Below are positions 54,017 through 62,958 of a stretch of 64,000 bases of DNA, one piece after another. The DNA is from Lewinellaceae bacterium (GTDB lineage Bacteria; Bacteroidota; Bacteroidia; Chitinophagales; Saprospiraceae): contig JADJRC010000002.1 in the NCBI GenBank assembly GCA_016712415.1, positions 496,001-560,000 of the forward strand. The letters run 5' to 3'. The translations under genes were made by a program, and so were the position numbers. A model generated the notes under the pieces. That model was not told the DNA's origin, did no database searches, and was given only the letters and a program-made list of their open reading frames with translations. How positions within the stretch are numbered: the stretch's first letter is position 1; the number at the start of each line of letters is the position of its first letter.

Positions 54017-57000
54017 TCAGGAATTGCGCAGGTACCACTTGTGTCGCCACAAGGCCAGCAGGCTGATGACGACCAGCGTCGACACGGTATAATAGACAAA
54101 GGATGGGACAGGTACCGGATCGCCTGCGGCATAGGAGTGCAGGCCCGACAGGTAGTAGTTCACCCCGAAATAGGTCATCATCACCGAGGCCCAGCCGAAC
54201 AGGCTGGCGACGTTGAAGGCGTAAAAGCCGCGCAAACCGGGAATAAACCGCATGTGCAGAACGAACGAGTACACCAGGATCGTCACCAGGGCCCAGGTTT
54301 CCTTGGCATCCCAGCCCCAGTACCTGCCCCACGATTCATTCGCCCACACCCCGCCGAGGTAAGTACCGATGCTGATCATAAAGAGTCCGCCGATAAGGGT
54401 CATTTCGCTGATATAGCTCAACTCCTTGATCATGCGGTATACGTTCTCCTTGTTCTTTGCATTGGCAAATATCATGAAGATCAGGTTCAATACGCCGATG
54501 ATCGCGCCCAGCACCAGAAAGCCGTAACTGCCTGCTTCCAGCGACACGTGGATTGTCAGCCAGTAGGATTTTAAAACGGGCACCAGTGGGGTAATCTCCG
54601 GATCGAGCCAACTCAAACCGGCCACCATCAGGATGGTCGCCGACAGTACCGCCGTGGCGGCCAGTCCACCTATCGATTTTCTCGAAAAGATCAGCCCGGC
54701 CAGCACCGTCGTCCAGCCGATATAGATCATCGATTCGTATCCGTTGCTCCAGGGCGCCCGACCGGAAACGTACCAGCGCAGTCCGAGCCCGACGGTGTGC
54801 ATGAGAAACCCGAGGGCGAAGATGCCGAGGGCTACCTGGAAGGGTCGTACAAGGTTCATTCGGGGTTTAAAAACGGAGGTGAACAGGAGCCCCAGAAAAG
54901 CGAGTCCCAGCAAGCCGTATATCTTGCCCAGGCGATTAAAAATATTCAGTTTATTGAGCAGCAGTTCTGCCTTGAGTTCGGATTCGGAGGGCAGGATGGC
55001 GCCGCCGTTTTGTTGCTGGTAGTGGTCCAGTTCTTCCACCAGCCGGTTGCCCAGGCCGTAGTCGTTGTCGTGCAGCGCTTTTTGCAGCGTCATGACATAG
55101 GCCGGGTAGAATTTTTCATAAAAAGGACTGTTTTCCGACAGGTCGTGCAGGTGGCCGATCTCCGGTGGCGTTTGCCAGGTGTTGGTTTCGTCGCCGGGGA
55201 TGGGAAACACTTTCAAAAACCGGCCGGAGAACACCATGCTGCAGATGTTTATTTTTTCATCCAGTTTCATGATCTCCTTTTCAAACGTGCCCCTGTCGCG
55301 CGCCTGCACGTTGTAGGCGGCCCGCACCTGGTCTTTCAGTTTGTACTGGCCCGATGCATCGAAAAAATCGTTGTAAGAGGCCAGGTCGCCGTCGATCTGT
55401 ATGATCTTTCTGATCTCTTCCTGCCGGCCCAGTTTGATCAGGGGTACATTGTACCAGTCCTGCGGATACACCGTCATGCCCAGTACGATCTGGTCGGCCG
55501 TTTGTCCGTACAGGGCTTCTTTCCGGGAGATTTTGCGCAGGATCTCATTGGAAAAGGTATTCATCGGTTTCAGCCGCCCTTTCATGTCCTGCACCAGGAT
55601 ACGACCGAAACGCGCCGCGTGGTCTTTATTGATCGTGTGTTGCGGTTTGGTATGCGATTCGGCACGTGCGACGGGCGGGAAGGCGAGCAAACAGCCCAGC
55701 AAAAAAGGCACAAAGGATTTGACGGACATACGGAGGCGTTTGATGTTTTCGGATAATTGGCTGAACCTGGTTTTTCGATCGAAAAAAGTCAGGACCATGC
55801 CTATGGTCAGCAGGGCATAGCCCAGATAGGAAATCCAGGTACCCCAGAAGTCGTGGTTGACGCTCAGGTAGGTGCCCAGTTCATCCTGGTCGTACGACGA
55901 CTGAAAAAACCGATACCCGCCGTAGTCCAGGATATGGTTCATATAAATACGTTGGTTCCGGCGCAAATTGTTGCCGGGATCGACGAGGGTGACCTCGCTG
56001 GCATACGAAGAGGCGTTTTCCGTACCAGGATATTTTTCCATGATAAAGTCGTTCAGTTGGAGGGCAAAGGGAAGGCTGATCCGCTTGGCTCCGTACGACA
56101 CCGCCAGGCTGGTGTGGCCCAGGTTGACCACCTGGGGATGGCCCTCCACGCCCTGGCTTCCGGCGATGTAAAACTGTTCTTCGCGGTCGGCGGCCCCGAC
56201 TTTGATCTGCAATGCCCCCCTGCTGTTGCCGGTCATTTTTTCGGAGGCAGACACGACCTCCACCTTTCCTTTGGGCTTGAAGTCGCCGAAAACAAAACTT
56301 TCCCGGCCGTTGGTGTAGAGGCTGCGCAGCATCAGGGTGTGGTACACCCCCGGCGCAAGACTGTCGCGTTGTTGCGTCGCCATGACTGTTTGTGAAAAAG
56401 CCGTGGCGGCTTTGAAACGCAGGTTGTTGTTTTCGTATGTAATGTTGAAGGCTTCGGGGTCTTCGGCGTTGCCGAAATTGAACACCGTGCCGTAGATATT
56501 GGTCCGGTCGCCGTATCGCACGGGAAACTCCTCCCGGCCGTTCGCCCCGCCGATCACCACCTTCAGGACAGGCACGCCGGCGACTTCGTCTTCCACGATC
56601 GTTTCGGAGGGATTGGGTATAAAATTCAGCACTTCGACATGGATATCTTCTTCGCCCAGCCGGTACGATCTTTTCAGGTGGTTGTCGCCAAGTGTGGCGA
56701 ACAGCACCGGCTCGTCGAACCTGAATTTCCGACCGTGCTGAATGGCCTCAAACTGCAGGTAGGATTCGGAAGACAGGAACGTATTTGAACTGTCGCCTTC
56801 CCGAATGCCCATCATGCCTTCGCTGCCGAAATAGCGGGTCACGCCGGCGCCCAGCAGAATGACCACCATGGCGGCGTGAAAGGTCAGGATGGTCCATTTT
56901 TTCTGCTGTACCATCCTGAACCGCACGATATTGACGATCAGGGTAATGCCGAACAGTACCAGGAGCAGTTCGAACCACCAGGTTTTGAAAATGATCTTTT

Positions 57001-57130
57001 GGGCCGAACTCGTGCCGAAATCATTTTCAACAAAGGTGGCGGCGCCCATAGCGACGGCCATCAGGATCAGGTAAAGGCCGGCGGCGGAAGTGGAAAAAAG
57101 GGAATTGGAGATTTTGTGCAGAAACTTCAT
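54017..57130 (-). CDS. ccsBA: Fused ResB-CcsA cytochrome c biogenesis protein
   Basis: The protein has 1037 residues from the ATG at 57130 (MKFLHKISNSLFSTSAAGLY). The N-terminal ResB part has membrane helices (ILMAVAMGAATFVEND; FHAAMVVILLGAGVTRYFG) and a large periplasmic domain. The C-terminal CcsA part has the haem-handling tryptophan-rich motif WGRYWGWDAKETWALVTILV and about eight helices ending near PSFVYYTVSTLVVISL. The fusion carries haem across the inner membrane and ligates it to CxxCH. It is convergent with the cytochrome operon, which needs about 54 haems per set, so its position makes functional sense. Confidence 0.93.
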   Translation of the reverse strand: MKFLHKISNSLFSTSAAGLYLILMAVAMGAATFVENDFGTSSAQKIIFKTWWFELLLVLFGITLIVNIVRFRMVQQKKWTILTFHAAMVVILLGAGVTRYFGSEGMMGIREGDSSNTFLSSESYLQFEAIQHGRKFRFDEPVLFATLGDNHLKRSYRLGEEDIHVEVLNFIPNPSETIVEDEVAGVPVLKVVIGGANGREEFPVRYGDRTNIYGTVFNFGNAEDPEAFNITYENNNLRFKAATAFSQTVMATQQRDSLAPGVYHTLMLRSLYTNGRESFVFGDFKPKGKVEVVSASEKMTGNSRGALQIKVGAADREEQFYIAGSQGVEGHPQVVNLGHTSLAVSYGAKRISLPFALQLNDFIMEKYPGTENASSYASEVTLVDPGNNLRRNQRIYMNHILDYGGYRFFQSSYDQDELGTYLSVNHDFWGTWISYLGYALLTIGMVLTFFDRKTRFSQLSENIKRLRMSVKSFVPFLLGCLLAFPPVARAESHTKPQHTINKDHAARFGRILVQDMKGRLKPMNTFSNEILRKISRKEALYGQTADQIVLGMTVYPQDWYNVPLIKLGRQEEIRKIIQIDGDLASYNDFFDASGQYKLKDQVRAAYNVQARDRGTFEKEIMKLDEKINICSMVFSGRFLKVFPIPGDETNTWQTPPEIGHLHDLSENSPFYEKFYPAYVMTLQKALHDNDYGLGNRLVEELDHYQQQNGGAILPSESELKAELLLNKLNIFNRLGKIYGLLGLAFLGLLFTSVFKPRMNLVRPFQVALGIFALGFLMHTVGLGLRWYVSGRAPWSNGYESMIYIGWTTVLAGLIFSRKSIGGLAATAVLSATILMVAGLSWLDPEITPLVPVLKSYWLTIHVSLEAGSYGFLVLGAIIGVLNLIFMIFANAKNKENVYRMIKELSYISEMTLIGGLFMISIGTYLGGVWANESWGRYWGWDAKETWALVTILVYSFVLHMRFIPGLRGFYAFNVASLFGWASVMMTYFGVNYYLSGLHSYAAGDPVPVPSFVYYTVSTLVVISLLALWRHKWYLRNS

Positions 57131-57448
57131 GCGCTGATAACTTAAATGAGCAAAGGGGCGTCGCAACGGCAATTCGTTGAACGCGTTATAAAAAGATCAT
57201 CCTTGGCCCTCAAATGTTTTGGAAGATTTTGGGCATCCTGCAACACCGGGTAGTAAAAAGCACAACTGTTTTGTGCTTCGGGAGGCTTGCACAAACCTAA
57301 CGCATTTTGCCGATTTTTCGGTGTGGCGGCGGCGAAAATTATGATGGTTGTATTTTGATCAAACCGGGACGTCAGGCGCAGCGAGTTTTGGTTTTAAGCA
57401 GTTCCTATAAAGCGGTTTTGTTTTGTGCTGATTGTTCATTGGGCAGGA
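57131..57448. other. 318-bp intergenic region upstream of ccsBA
   Basis: No gene is seen. It contains the terminator hairpin at 57258-57278 for the gene at 57449-58042 and presumably the ccsBA promoter, though no clear -7 box was recognised. Confidence 0.5.
57258..57278 (-). terminator. Rho-independent terminator of the 2OG oxygenase gene
   Basis: On the minus strand AAGCACAA, a 5-nt loop and TTGTGCTT are followed by a T-run. The stem is an 8-bp perfect inverted repeat. It lies about 170 bp after the oxygenase stop. Confidence 0.5.
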
Positions 57449-58042
57449 TCAGGCCGACTTTAACCATCCGGTAATGCTCCACCTTGGCTGATGGTTCAGG
57501 CACACCTCGTGTTCCAGCGCGCTGCTTTTAAAAAACACACAGGTGCCGTTGACCGGTGCAATGGTTTGCACATGATCGGCATGGTAAATACACAATTCCC
57601 CGCCGTCTTTTTCCTGCCAGCCGGTGTTCAGGTACATGATCATCGAATACGCCCTGTTCTTGTCATTTTGAAATTGATCCAGGTGTCGTTTGTAAAAACT
57701 TCCCTTTTCATACAAGGCGTAATGGAATTCATAGCCGGTGATTCCGGTATAACAGGTACTGTTTAAATAGGCTACAAAACGATCCATCAGGTCGAAAAAA
57801 CTGTTTTCGACCGGGTTGTTATGCTTGCGGTCGAGCCAGTATATCAGGTCGCTTCTGACCAGTTTATCTTGCATTGGAAGCACTTTATTCCCGATTCCTG
57901 CAGCGCGGAGCAGGTTGTCTGAATAGCAGGCCTGTATATTTTCTTTCAGTTGCGCAGACAGCGATGCACTCAAAAAGTTTTCGGCAATACCTACATTGTG
58001 CGTTACAAAACTGTCGATAAGGCAATCGAAGGCGGTTTGCAA
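57449..58042 (-). CDS. 2OG-Fe(II) dioxygenase
   Basis: The 197-residue protein has the HxD iron motif in FYKRHLDQFQNDKNRAYSMI, the distal His in KSSALEHEVCLNHQPRWSIT, and the 2-oxoglutarate-binding Arg in PRWSITGW. The central jelly-roll strands are YSMIMYLNTGW and GELCIYHADHV. This matches the prolyl-4-hydroxylase-like group. It couples oxidative decarboxylation of 2-oxoglutarate to hydroxylation of an unknown substrate. No neighbour suggests the target. Confidence 0.88.
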   Translation of the reverse strand: MQTAFDCLIDSFVTHNVGIAENFLSASLSAQLKENIQACYSDNLLRAAGIGNKVLPMQDKLVRSDLIYWLDRKHNNPVENSFFDLMDRFVAYLNSTCYTGITGYEFHYALYEKGSFYKRHLDQFQNDKNRAYSMIMYLNTGWQEKDGGELCIYHADHVQTIAPVNGTCVFFKSSALEHEVCLNHQPRWSITGWLKSA

Positions 58043-58211
58043 TCAGATATGATTGAAGCCCTTGGCATAAAACCAATAGCGGGACAAGGTAGGATTTAAG
58101 TTATTCGCCGGCTGGTTTGGCGTCTTTTTTAAAAGCCTTATTTTGCAGGGCATACCGCTCACCATTGTCTCTTACTAAAGGATACTTTACTTTCGGCAAA
58201 AGAAAAAGACC

Positions 58212-59195
58212 ATGCAATACCGGACATTTGGAAAAACAGCCCTTAAAATCAGCGAAACAGGCTTCGGCGCCTGGGCCATCGGCGGTCCGGCCATGGCCGG
58301 CACGACACCGATAGGGTGGGGGAAGGTGAATGATGCGCAGTCGAACCGGGCGATCAAAAAAGCACTCGACCTTGGCGTCAACTTTTTCGATACCGCCGAT
58401 TTTTACGGCCTCGGCCACTCCGAAGACCTGCTCGGCAAAACACTTCGCGGGCAAAAAGACATCGTTATCGCCACCAAGGTCGGGCATCGGCTGACGGAAG
58501 CACAGGAGATCCGGCAGGACTATTCCAAAGCGTATATCGTGCAGGCCTGCGAGGCCAGTCTGCGCCGCCTCGGGCGCGACGCCATCGACCTGTACCAGTT
58601 GCACGCCGCGCGGATGCCCGACCTGGAAAACGGAGCATGTATTGAAGCCATGGAACTGCTCCGGCAGCAGGGCAAGGTCCGGTATTGGGGCCTGTCGCTG
58701 AACACCTTCGAGCCGGCTCCCGAGGCCGAGTGGCTGATGGCGCGCAACCTGGGCGACGGCTTTCAGATCGTACTCAACATCGTCAACCAGCGGGGGCTGC
58801 CGGTGATCCGCAGCGCGGGGGCAAACGGCTTCGGGATCATCGCCCGGATGCCGCTCCAGTTCGGCCTGCTCACGGGAAAGTTTGATAAAACGACCCGTTT
58901 CCCCGCCAACGACCACCGGGCCTTCCGGCTCCCGCCCGAACTGCTGGCCGACGCCCTCGACGCACTGGAACCCGTCTGGTCGCTCTGCGAAAAATACCAG
59001 ACCGACCATACCGGCCTGGCAATGGCGTTTATCCTGAGCCACCCGGAAGTTTCCACCGTCATCCCGGGCATCCGTACGGCGGCGCAGGCGGAGGCGAATA
59101 CCCGCCCGTTTCCGCAACTGGAGCAGGAGGACATGGATGCCCTGTGGCGGCTGTATGAAGCGCAGTTGGAGCCGCTGGTAGCGCGAATGCGGTAG
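58212..59195 (+). CDS. Aldo/keto reductase
   Basis: The 327-residue protein starts MQYRTFGKTALKISETGFGA. The TIM-barrel family pattern includes NFFDTADFYGLGHSEDLLGK with the catalytic Asp and Tyr, DIVIATKVGHR with the catalytic Lys, LYQLHAARMPD with the His region, and the cofactor-loop TVIPGIRTAAQAEANTRPF. It reduces carbonyls with NAD(P)H. The substrate is unknown. The gene has no obvious operon partner. Confidence 0.93.
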   Translation: MQYRTFGKTALKISETGFGAWAIGGPAMAGTTPIGWGKVNDAQSNRAIKKALDLGVNFFDTADFYGLGHSEDLLGKTLRGQKDIVIATKVGHRLTEAQEIRQDYSKAYIVQACEASLRRLGRDAIDLYQLHAARMPDLENGACIEAMELLRQQGKVRYWGLSLNTFEPAPEAEWLMARNLGDGFQIVLNIVNQRGLPVIRSAGANGFGIIARMPLQFGLLTGKFDKTTRFPANDHRAFRLPPELLADALDALEPVWSLCEKYQTDHTGLAMAFILSHPEVSTVIPGIRTAAQAEANTRPFPQLEQEDMDALWRLYEAQLEPLVARMR

Positions 59196-59196
59196 A

Positions 59197-59262
59197 TGTA
59201 CAACGGACTTCCAAGTCCGTTCAGCCCCCGCGGTACAAACGGACTTGGAAGTCCGTTGTACA
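59197..59262. repeat. Perfect 25-bp inverted repeat
   Basis: The arms at 59197-59221 and 59238-59262 are exact reverse complements (starting TGTACAACGGACTTCC) with a 16-nt loop. Each arm is itself nearly palindromic around ACGGACTT and AAGTCCGT. It starts one base after the aldo/keto reductase stop, so it may serve as its terminator. Confidence 0.85.
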
Positions 59263-59287
59263 TGTGCACACCCGAACTTTGGGGCCC

Positions 59288-59502
59288 GGGTACACGTCTA
59301 AAACGTGTCGGGAGAGGTAAAAAACGTGTAGGGTACACGTTTAAAACGTGTCAGGAGAGGTAAAAAACGTGTAGGGTACACGTTTAAAACGTGTCAGGAG
59401 AGGTAAAAAACGTATAGGGTACACGTCTAAAACGTGTCGGGACAGGTAAAAAACGTATAGGGTACACATCTAAAACGTGTCGGGACAGGTAAAAAACGTG
59501 TC
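59288..59502. repeat. Five tandem 43-bp repeats with palindromic core
   Basis: Units start at 59288, 59331, 59374, 59417 and 59460, each 43 bp, plus a partial sixth. Each contains ACACGTTTAAAACGTGT or a one-base variant, a palindrome, followed by AGGTAAAAAACGTGTA. The units differ by few bases. No spacer diversity is seen, so this is not a CRISPR array. Confidence 0.9.
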
Positions 59503-59540
59503 AGGACACCTCAAAACGCCCAATCTGCCTTTCGGGACCT

Positions 59541-60959
59541 CTATTTCGCCTTGAAATAAGCGCTTTGGAACCCCAGGTTTTTCATACCCATTTGGATATC
59601 GGGAATATTCATAAAGAGTTTCCACAGCAATCCCGACCGGTAGTTTTCGAGCATCACCACTATGGGACCCTGGTCGATAGCGAGGTGCGATGGGGCATAC
59701 CAGTCGTGCTGCGGACTAAATCCGTCGGCAAAGCCATAGTCGCGCCATATTTTGTCGCCGAGTTCCTCGTAAAAATACCGCAGGGTCTCCATGCTTTCCC
59801 GGGGCGTGTAGGGCATCGACGACAGCGCCGCGGTGGGCTGGATCACGCCGAAATCCACTTCCGGGCAATGTGCGGCATAGCCTTTAAAACTGTCGCCGGC
59901 GGTAAGTCCCCAGCATTTTTCACTGTATCCTTTATACCGTTTGGGATTTTCGACACAATAGGCCCTGTTGATCAGGGTGTGGTTCCGGCCCTGCAAAAGA
60001 TAATCGTGGCCGAGGGAGTCCTGCAGCCCATTCGGGTCGACGCCCATAAAAGTATAGTGCACAAAAAACAAAGGCCCGCCTTTGTCATAATTGCCCAGGG
60101 GCAGCGGCAGTCCGTAGTATGATTTGCCGTTTTCAAAACCGCTGCTGCCGGTCCAGGTGCCGTCGTACACGGCTTTTGAAATGGGATACCTCGGCGAGGA
60201 AGCGGCCATGATATAGGTGATGAGGCACTCGTTCCATCCCCACACCGGAAAGTTCATGTCAAAGCCGTTGTTTGGGCTCCAGTGCCAGTACAGTTTGTTT
60301 TCGCCGTTTGTGTGCCAGCGCCAGTTGGCCACGTTCCACATGGTGTTGATGCGGTTGCGCAGGTACGTTTCCCGGGGCGTTGCCTTGTTGAAGTATTCCC
60401 TGGCGCACAGGAACCCCATGAGCAGGTAAGAGGTCTCGACGATATCGGCAGCGTCGTCTATGCGGTCGAAGGGGATTGTTTTGCCGGTGCGCCCGTTCAT
60501 GAAGTGCGGGTAGATGCCGTGGAAACAATCCGAATGCATCAGGAAATCGGCAATTTTGATGAGCCTCCGCACGGCGGTGTCCCGACCGATCCAGCCGCGT
60601 TCCACCGCCACGATGGTACCCATGATCCCAAATCCGGTGCCGCCGATCGCCCCGGCGTCGGGGCCCCAGGGCGATCGGCTGAAGTTGGGCTCGTCCCAGG
60701 CCTCGTTGATATAATCCCAGTAAAACTCCGCGTACACTGTATTGCTTCGTTCCAGCGCCAGTCCGCTGACCGGGTGCGCGCCGTGCCAGAAATACCGGAA
60801 CGTCTGCCGTTGTACCGTTTCCAGCAACTGCTCGTCGGTCAGCCCCCTGACCACGCCGACGGGCGCGATGCTGTCGGGGCCATCGCCGTAGACGCCGTTG
60901 GCAAGAGACGGGAACACGATGGTCAGGGTAAGCAGCAGGACAAAAGGACGAATGGACAT
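59541..60959 (-). CDS. Secreted GH144-type (glucoamylase-like) glucanase
   Basis: The 472-residue protein has a signal peptide (MSIRPFVLLLTLTIVFPSLA). The PF10091 alpha/alpha-barrel signature is clear: QRQTFRYFWHGAHPVSGLAL, GGTGFGIMGTIVAVERGWI, DDAADIVETSYLLMGFLCAR, YWHWSPNNGFDMNFPVWGWN and GGPLFFVHYTFMGVDPNGLQ. GH144 enzymes such as the one from Chitinophaga pinensis cut beta-1,2-glucan. Other PF10091 members have different or unknown activity, so the substrate is tentative. No SusCD pair is next to it. Confidence 0.88.
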   Translation of the reverse strand: MSIRPFVLLLTLTIVFPSLANGVYGDGPDSIAPVGVVRGLTDEQLLETVQRQTFRYFWHGAHPVSGLALERSNTVYAEFYWDYINEAWDEPNFSRSPWGPDAGAIGGTGFGIMGTIVAVERGWIGRDTAVRRLIKIADFLMHSDCFHGIYPHFMNGRTGKTIPFDRIDDAADIVETSYLLMGFLCAREYFNKATPRETYLRNRINTMWNVANWRWHTNGENKLYWHWSPNNGFDMNFPVWGWNECLITYIMAASSPRYPISKAVYDGTWTGSSGFENGKSYYGLPLPLGNYDKGGPLFFVHYTFMGVDPNGLQDSLGHDYLLQGRNHTLINRAYCVENPKRYKGYSEKCWGLTAGDSFKGYAAHCPEVDFGVIQPTAALSSMPYTPRESMETLRYFYEELGDKIWRDYGFADGFSPQHDWYAPSHLAIDQGPIVVMLENYRSGLLWKLFMNIPDIQMGMKNLGFQSAYFKAK

Positions 60960-61032
60960 GGCGGGTTGTTTTGAGGCGAAAAATAGGGCGTTGTAGGGGA
61001 GACGGGGTAATGGAACAGGAGATTAGTTGCGG

Positions 61033-61086
61033 GCATAGCCCGGGGGATGGTACACGCGAGGCGGAGCCTCGGCGCGAGCGAGGGAG
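61033..61086. repeat. GC-rich dispersed repeat, inverted left copy
   Basis: Its reverse complement contains CTCCGCCTCGCGTGTACCAT followed by CCCCCGGGCTATGCCC. This matches the right copy at 62786-62842 with few changes, so the two form inverted flanks around the island. Confidence 0.75.
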
Positions 61087-61131
61087 ACGTCCCATCTCGG
61101 AATCTCCTCAACGTTAATCTAATACCAATTT

Positions 61132-61359
61132 GTGGAACTCATTTTAAACACCCCGACGTTTTTAATGAATACTTGGCAAGATGTAATAAATTATCTGGAT
61201 TCTACTGTTCAAAGTTGGTCGAATGCTGGAAAGCAAACCAAACAAATCATTCCGGAGAAAATCCAGTGGGAAATTGAGCCCTTTCATTTTGGTTCAGCGA
61301 CGGGAATTGAAGCCAATGTTCACCAACTCGACAGAGGACGGGAAGCCCCCAAATTTTGA
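61132..61359 (+). CDS. Small unknown protein fragment, doubtful
   Basis: The 75-residue frame reads MNTWQDVINYLDSTVQSWSN from an internal ATG and ends near HQLDRGREAPKF. Composition is protein-like (EKIQWEIEPFHFGSATGIEA) and differs from repeat DNA. A second frame starting four bases before its end may be its shifted continuation. No family is recognised; it could be a remnant. Confidence 0.3.
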   Translation: MELILNTPTFLMNTWQDVINYLDSTVQSWSNAGKQTKQIIPEKIQWEIEPFHFGSATGIEANVHQLDRGREAPKF

Positions 61360-61880
61360 AAGATTTCCGCCAGAGGCTTTTCTTTTTTCAAGGTAGGGCA
61401 AACCAAACAAAACCTGTTTTTGAAAGGAGGTATTTTGCCATTTTATGGAATGCCCCCAGCCTTTCAAAGAATGAATTATGGAGCAAAATCTTGCCGACCG
61501 AGGGACTGGCCGGAACTGTCGAAATATTCAAAGTAGCAGCCAGCGACCATAAAAATTATCGTTCCGATGAAATGCCCACCTACAAAAACTTGCGCCCTTT
61601 CATTTGAAGTGACAAACATTTCAAAGTTGCCTTGTAAGATTTGTGGCTGAACTTCCAAAAATTTGGAGGTTTGCAGGTCGAACACGACCTGCTTTTCAAA
61701 AATAATGGACGTGTTTTAGGCCTGACTTTTTCACCAGGTAAGCAGGCTGGTTTATTAGGGGTTAAACTTGCGCCGGGCCGGAATGCGAGATACCATTCCG
61801 CAATACATTTTCAGCCGTTGATTCACGAATTTCTGAAGTATTAAACTGCTCGCGCCGGGGCTGCGTCTCACGTGTCCCCC

Positions 61881-62171
61881 CCCTCGCGCCGGGCTGCGCC
61901 TCGCGTGAACGATGCTTTGCCCAAACCCCGAGAAGAGCAAGGGCTGCAATTGCGATACCCCTTGGGGGCCGGAATGGTATTCCGACAGACCTGAAATGAC
62001 AGGCCGGATTTGTATCCCGGAATGGTATTCCGGCAGACCTGAAATGACAGGCCGGAATGCGGAATACCATTCCGCAATACATCGTTTTACCCCCTCGCGC
62101 CGGGCTGCGCCTCGCGTGAACGATGCTTTGCCCAAACCCCGAGAAGAGCAAGGGCTGTACAATTGCGATAC
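61881..62171. repeat. Pair of direct 79-bp repeats
   Basis: Copies at 61881-61959 and 62092-62171 share CCCTCGCGCCGGGCTGCGCC and GATGCTTTGCCCAAACCCCG through AAGAGCAAGGGCTG. They bracket a two-unit piece of the 48-bp repeat (cores at 61971 and 62019). They are related to the inverted flanks. Confidence 0.8.
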
Positions 62172-62194
62172 ACTCCTGCGACAATTTGTACCCC

Positions 62195-62760
62195 GGAATG
62201 GTATTCCGGCAGATATGAAATGACAGGCCGGATTTGTACCCCGGAATGGTATTCCGGCAGATATGAAATGACAGGCCGGATTTGTACCCCGGAATGGTAT
62301 TCCGGCAGACCTGAAATGACGGGCCGGATTTGTATCCCGGAATGGTATTCCGGCGAATGAAATGCCGGATTTGTACCCCGGAATGGTATTCCGGCAGACC
62401 TGAAATGACAGGCCGGATTTGTATCCCGGAATGGTATTCCGGCAGACCTGAAATGACAGGCCGGATTTGTATCCCGGAATGGTATTCCGGCAGATATGAA
62501 ATGCCGGGCCGGATTTGTATCCCGGAATGGTATTCCGGCAGACCTGAAATGACAGGCCGGATTTGTACCCCGGAATGGTATTCCGGCAGACCTGAAATGA
62601 CAGGCCGGATTTGTACCCCGGAATGGTATTCCGGCAGACCTGAAATGACAGGCCGGATTTGTACCCCGGAATGGTATTCCGGCAGACCTGAAATGACAGG
62701 CCGGATTTGTATCCCGGAATGGTATTCCGGCAGACCTGAAATGACAGGCCGGAATGCGGA
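62195..62760. repeat. Twelve tandem 48-bp palindromic repeats
   Basis: Cores GGAATGGTATTCC start at 62195, 62243, 62291, 62339, 62380, 62428, 62476, 62524, 62572, 62620, 62668 and 62716, so the spacing is 48 bp except one 41-bp unit. Each unit continues GGCAGACCTGAAATGACAGG and CCGGATTTGTA then CCCC or TCCC. Since 48 is a multiple of 3, open frames with a 16-residue period appear on both strands by accident. The last unit ends with an inverted core near 62751-62775. Confidence 0.92.
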
Positions 62761-62785
62761 ATACCATTCCGCAATACATCGTTTT

Positions 62786-62842
62786 ACCCGCTCGCGCGCC
62801 TAGCCTCCGCCTCACGTATACCATCCCCCGGGCTTTGCCCAA
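62786..62842. repeat. GC-rich dispersed repeat, right copy
   Basis: It contains CTCCGCCTCACGTATACCAT and CCCCCGGGCTTTGCCC, the forward version of the copy at 61033-61086. Confidence 0.75.
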
Positions 62843-62958
62843 ACCCTGGTAAAGCGGCGCGCATTGAATTGTCAAAAACGCCCGACGGTGCACACCATCC
62901 TCCTTCCGATGCGTTCCATCTTCCAAAACGCTTATTTTCGGGCCTGATATTCCTGTAT

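Larger units (their letters stand above)
60960..62958. other. 2-kb repeat island without a confident gene
   Basis: This stretch between the glucanase and the last gene holds several repeat families (listed separately) and only weak open frames. It contains a 75-codon frame at 61132-61359 (MELILNTPTFLMNTWQDVIN) and an 83-codon frame at 61356-61607, neither recognised. Long open frames over the 48-bp array are repeat artefacts. Confidence 0.7.

Noticed and set aside
59288..59502. Second CRISPR-like array
   Set aside because: Units are tandem without spacers.
61132..61607. Mobile-element gene in the repeat island
   Set aside because: The small frames show no transposase or integrase motifs and no family is recognised.
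62195..62760. CRISPR array
   Set aside because: The segments between palindromes are nearly identical, so there are no unique spacers, and no cas gene is near.
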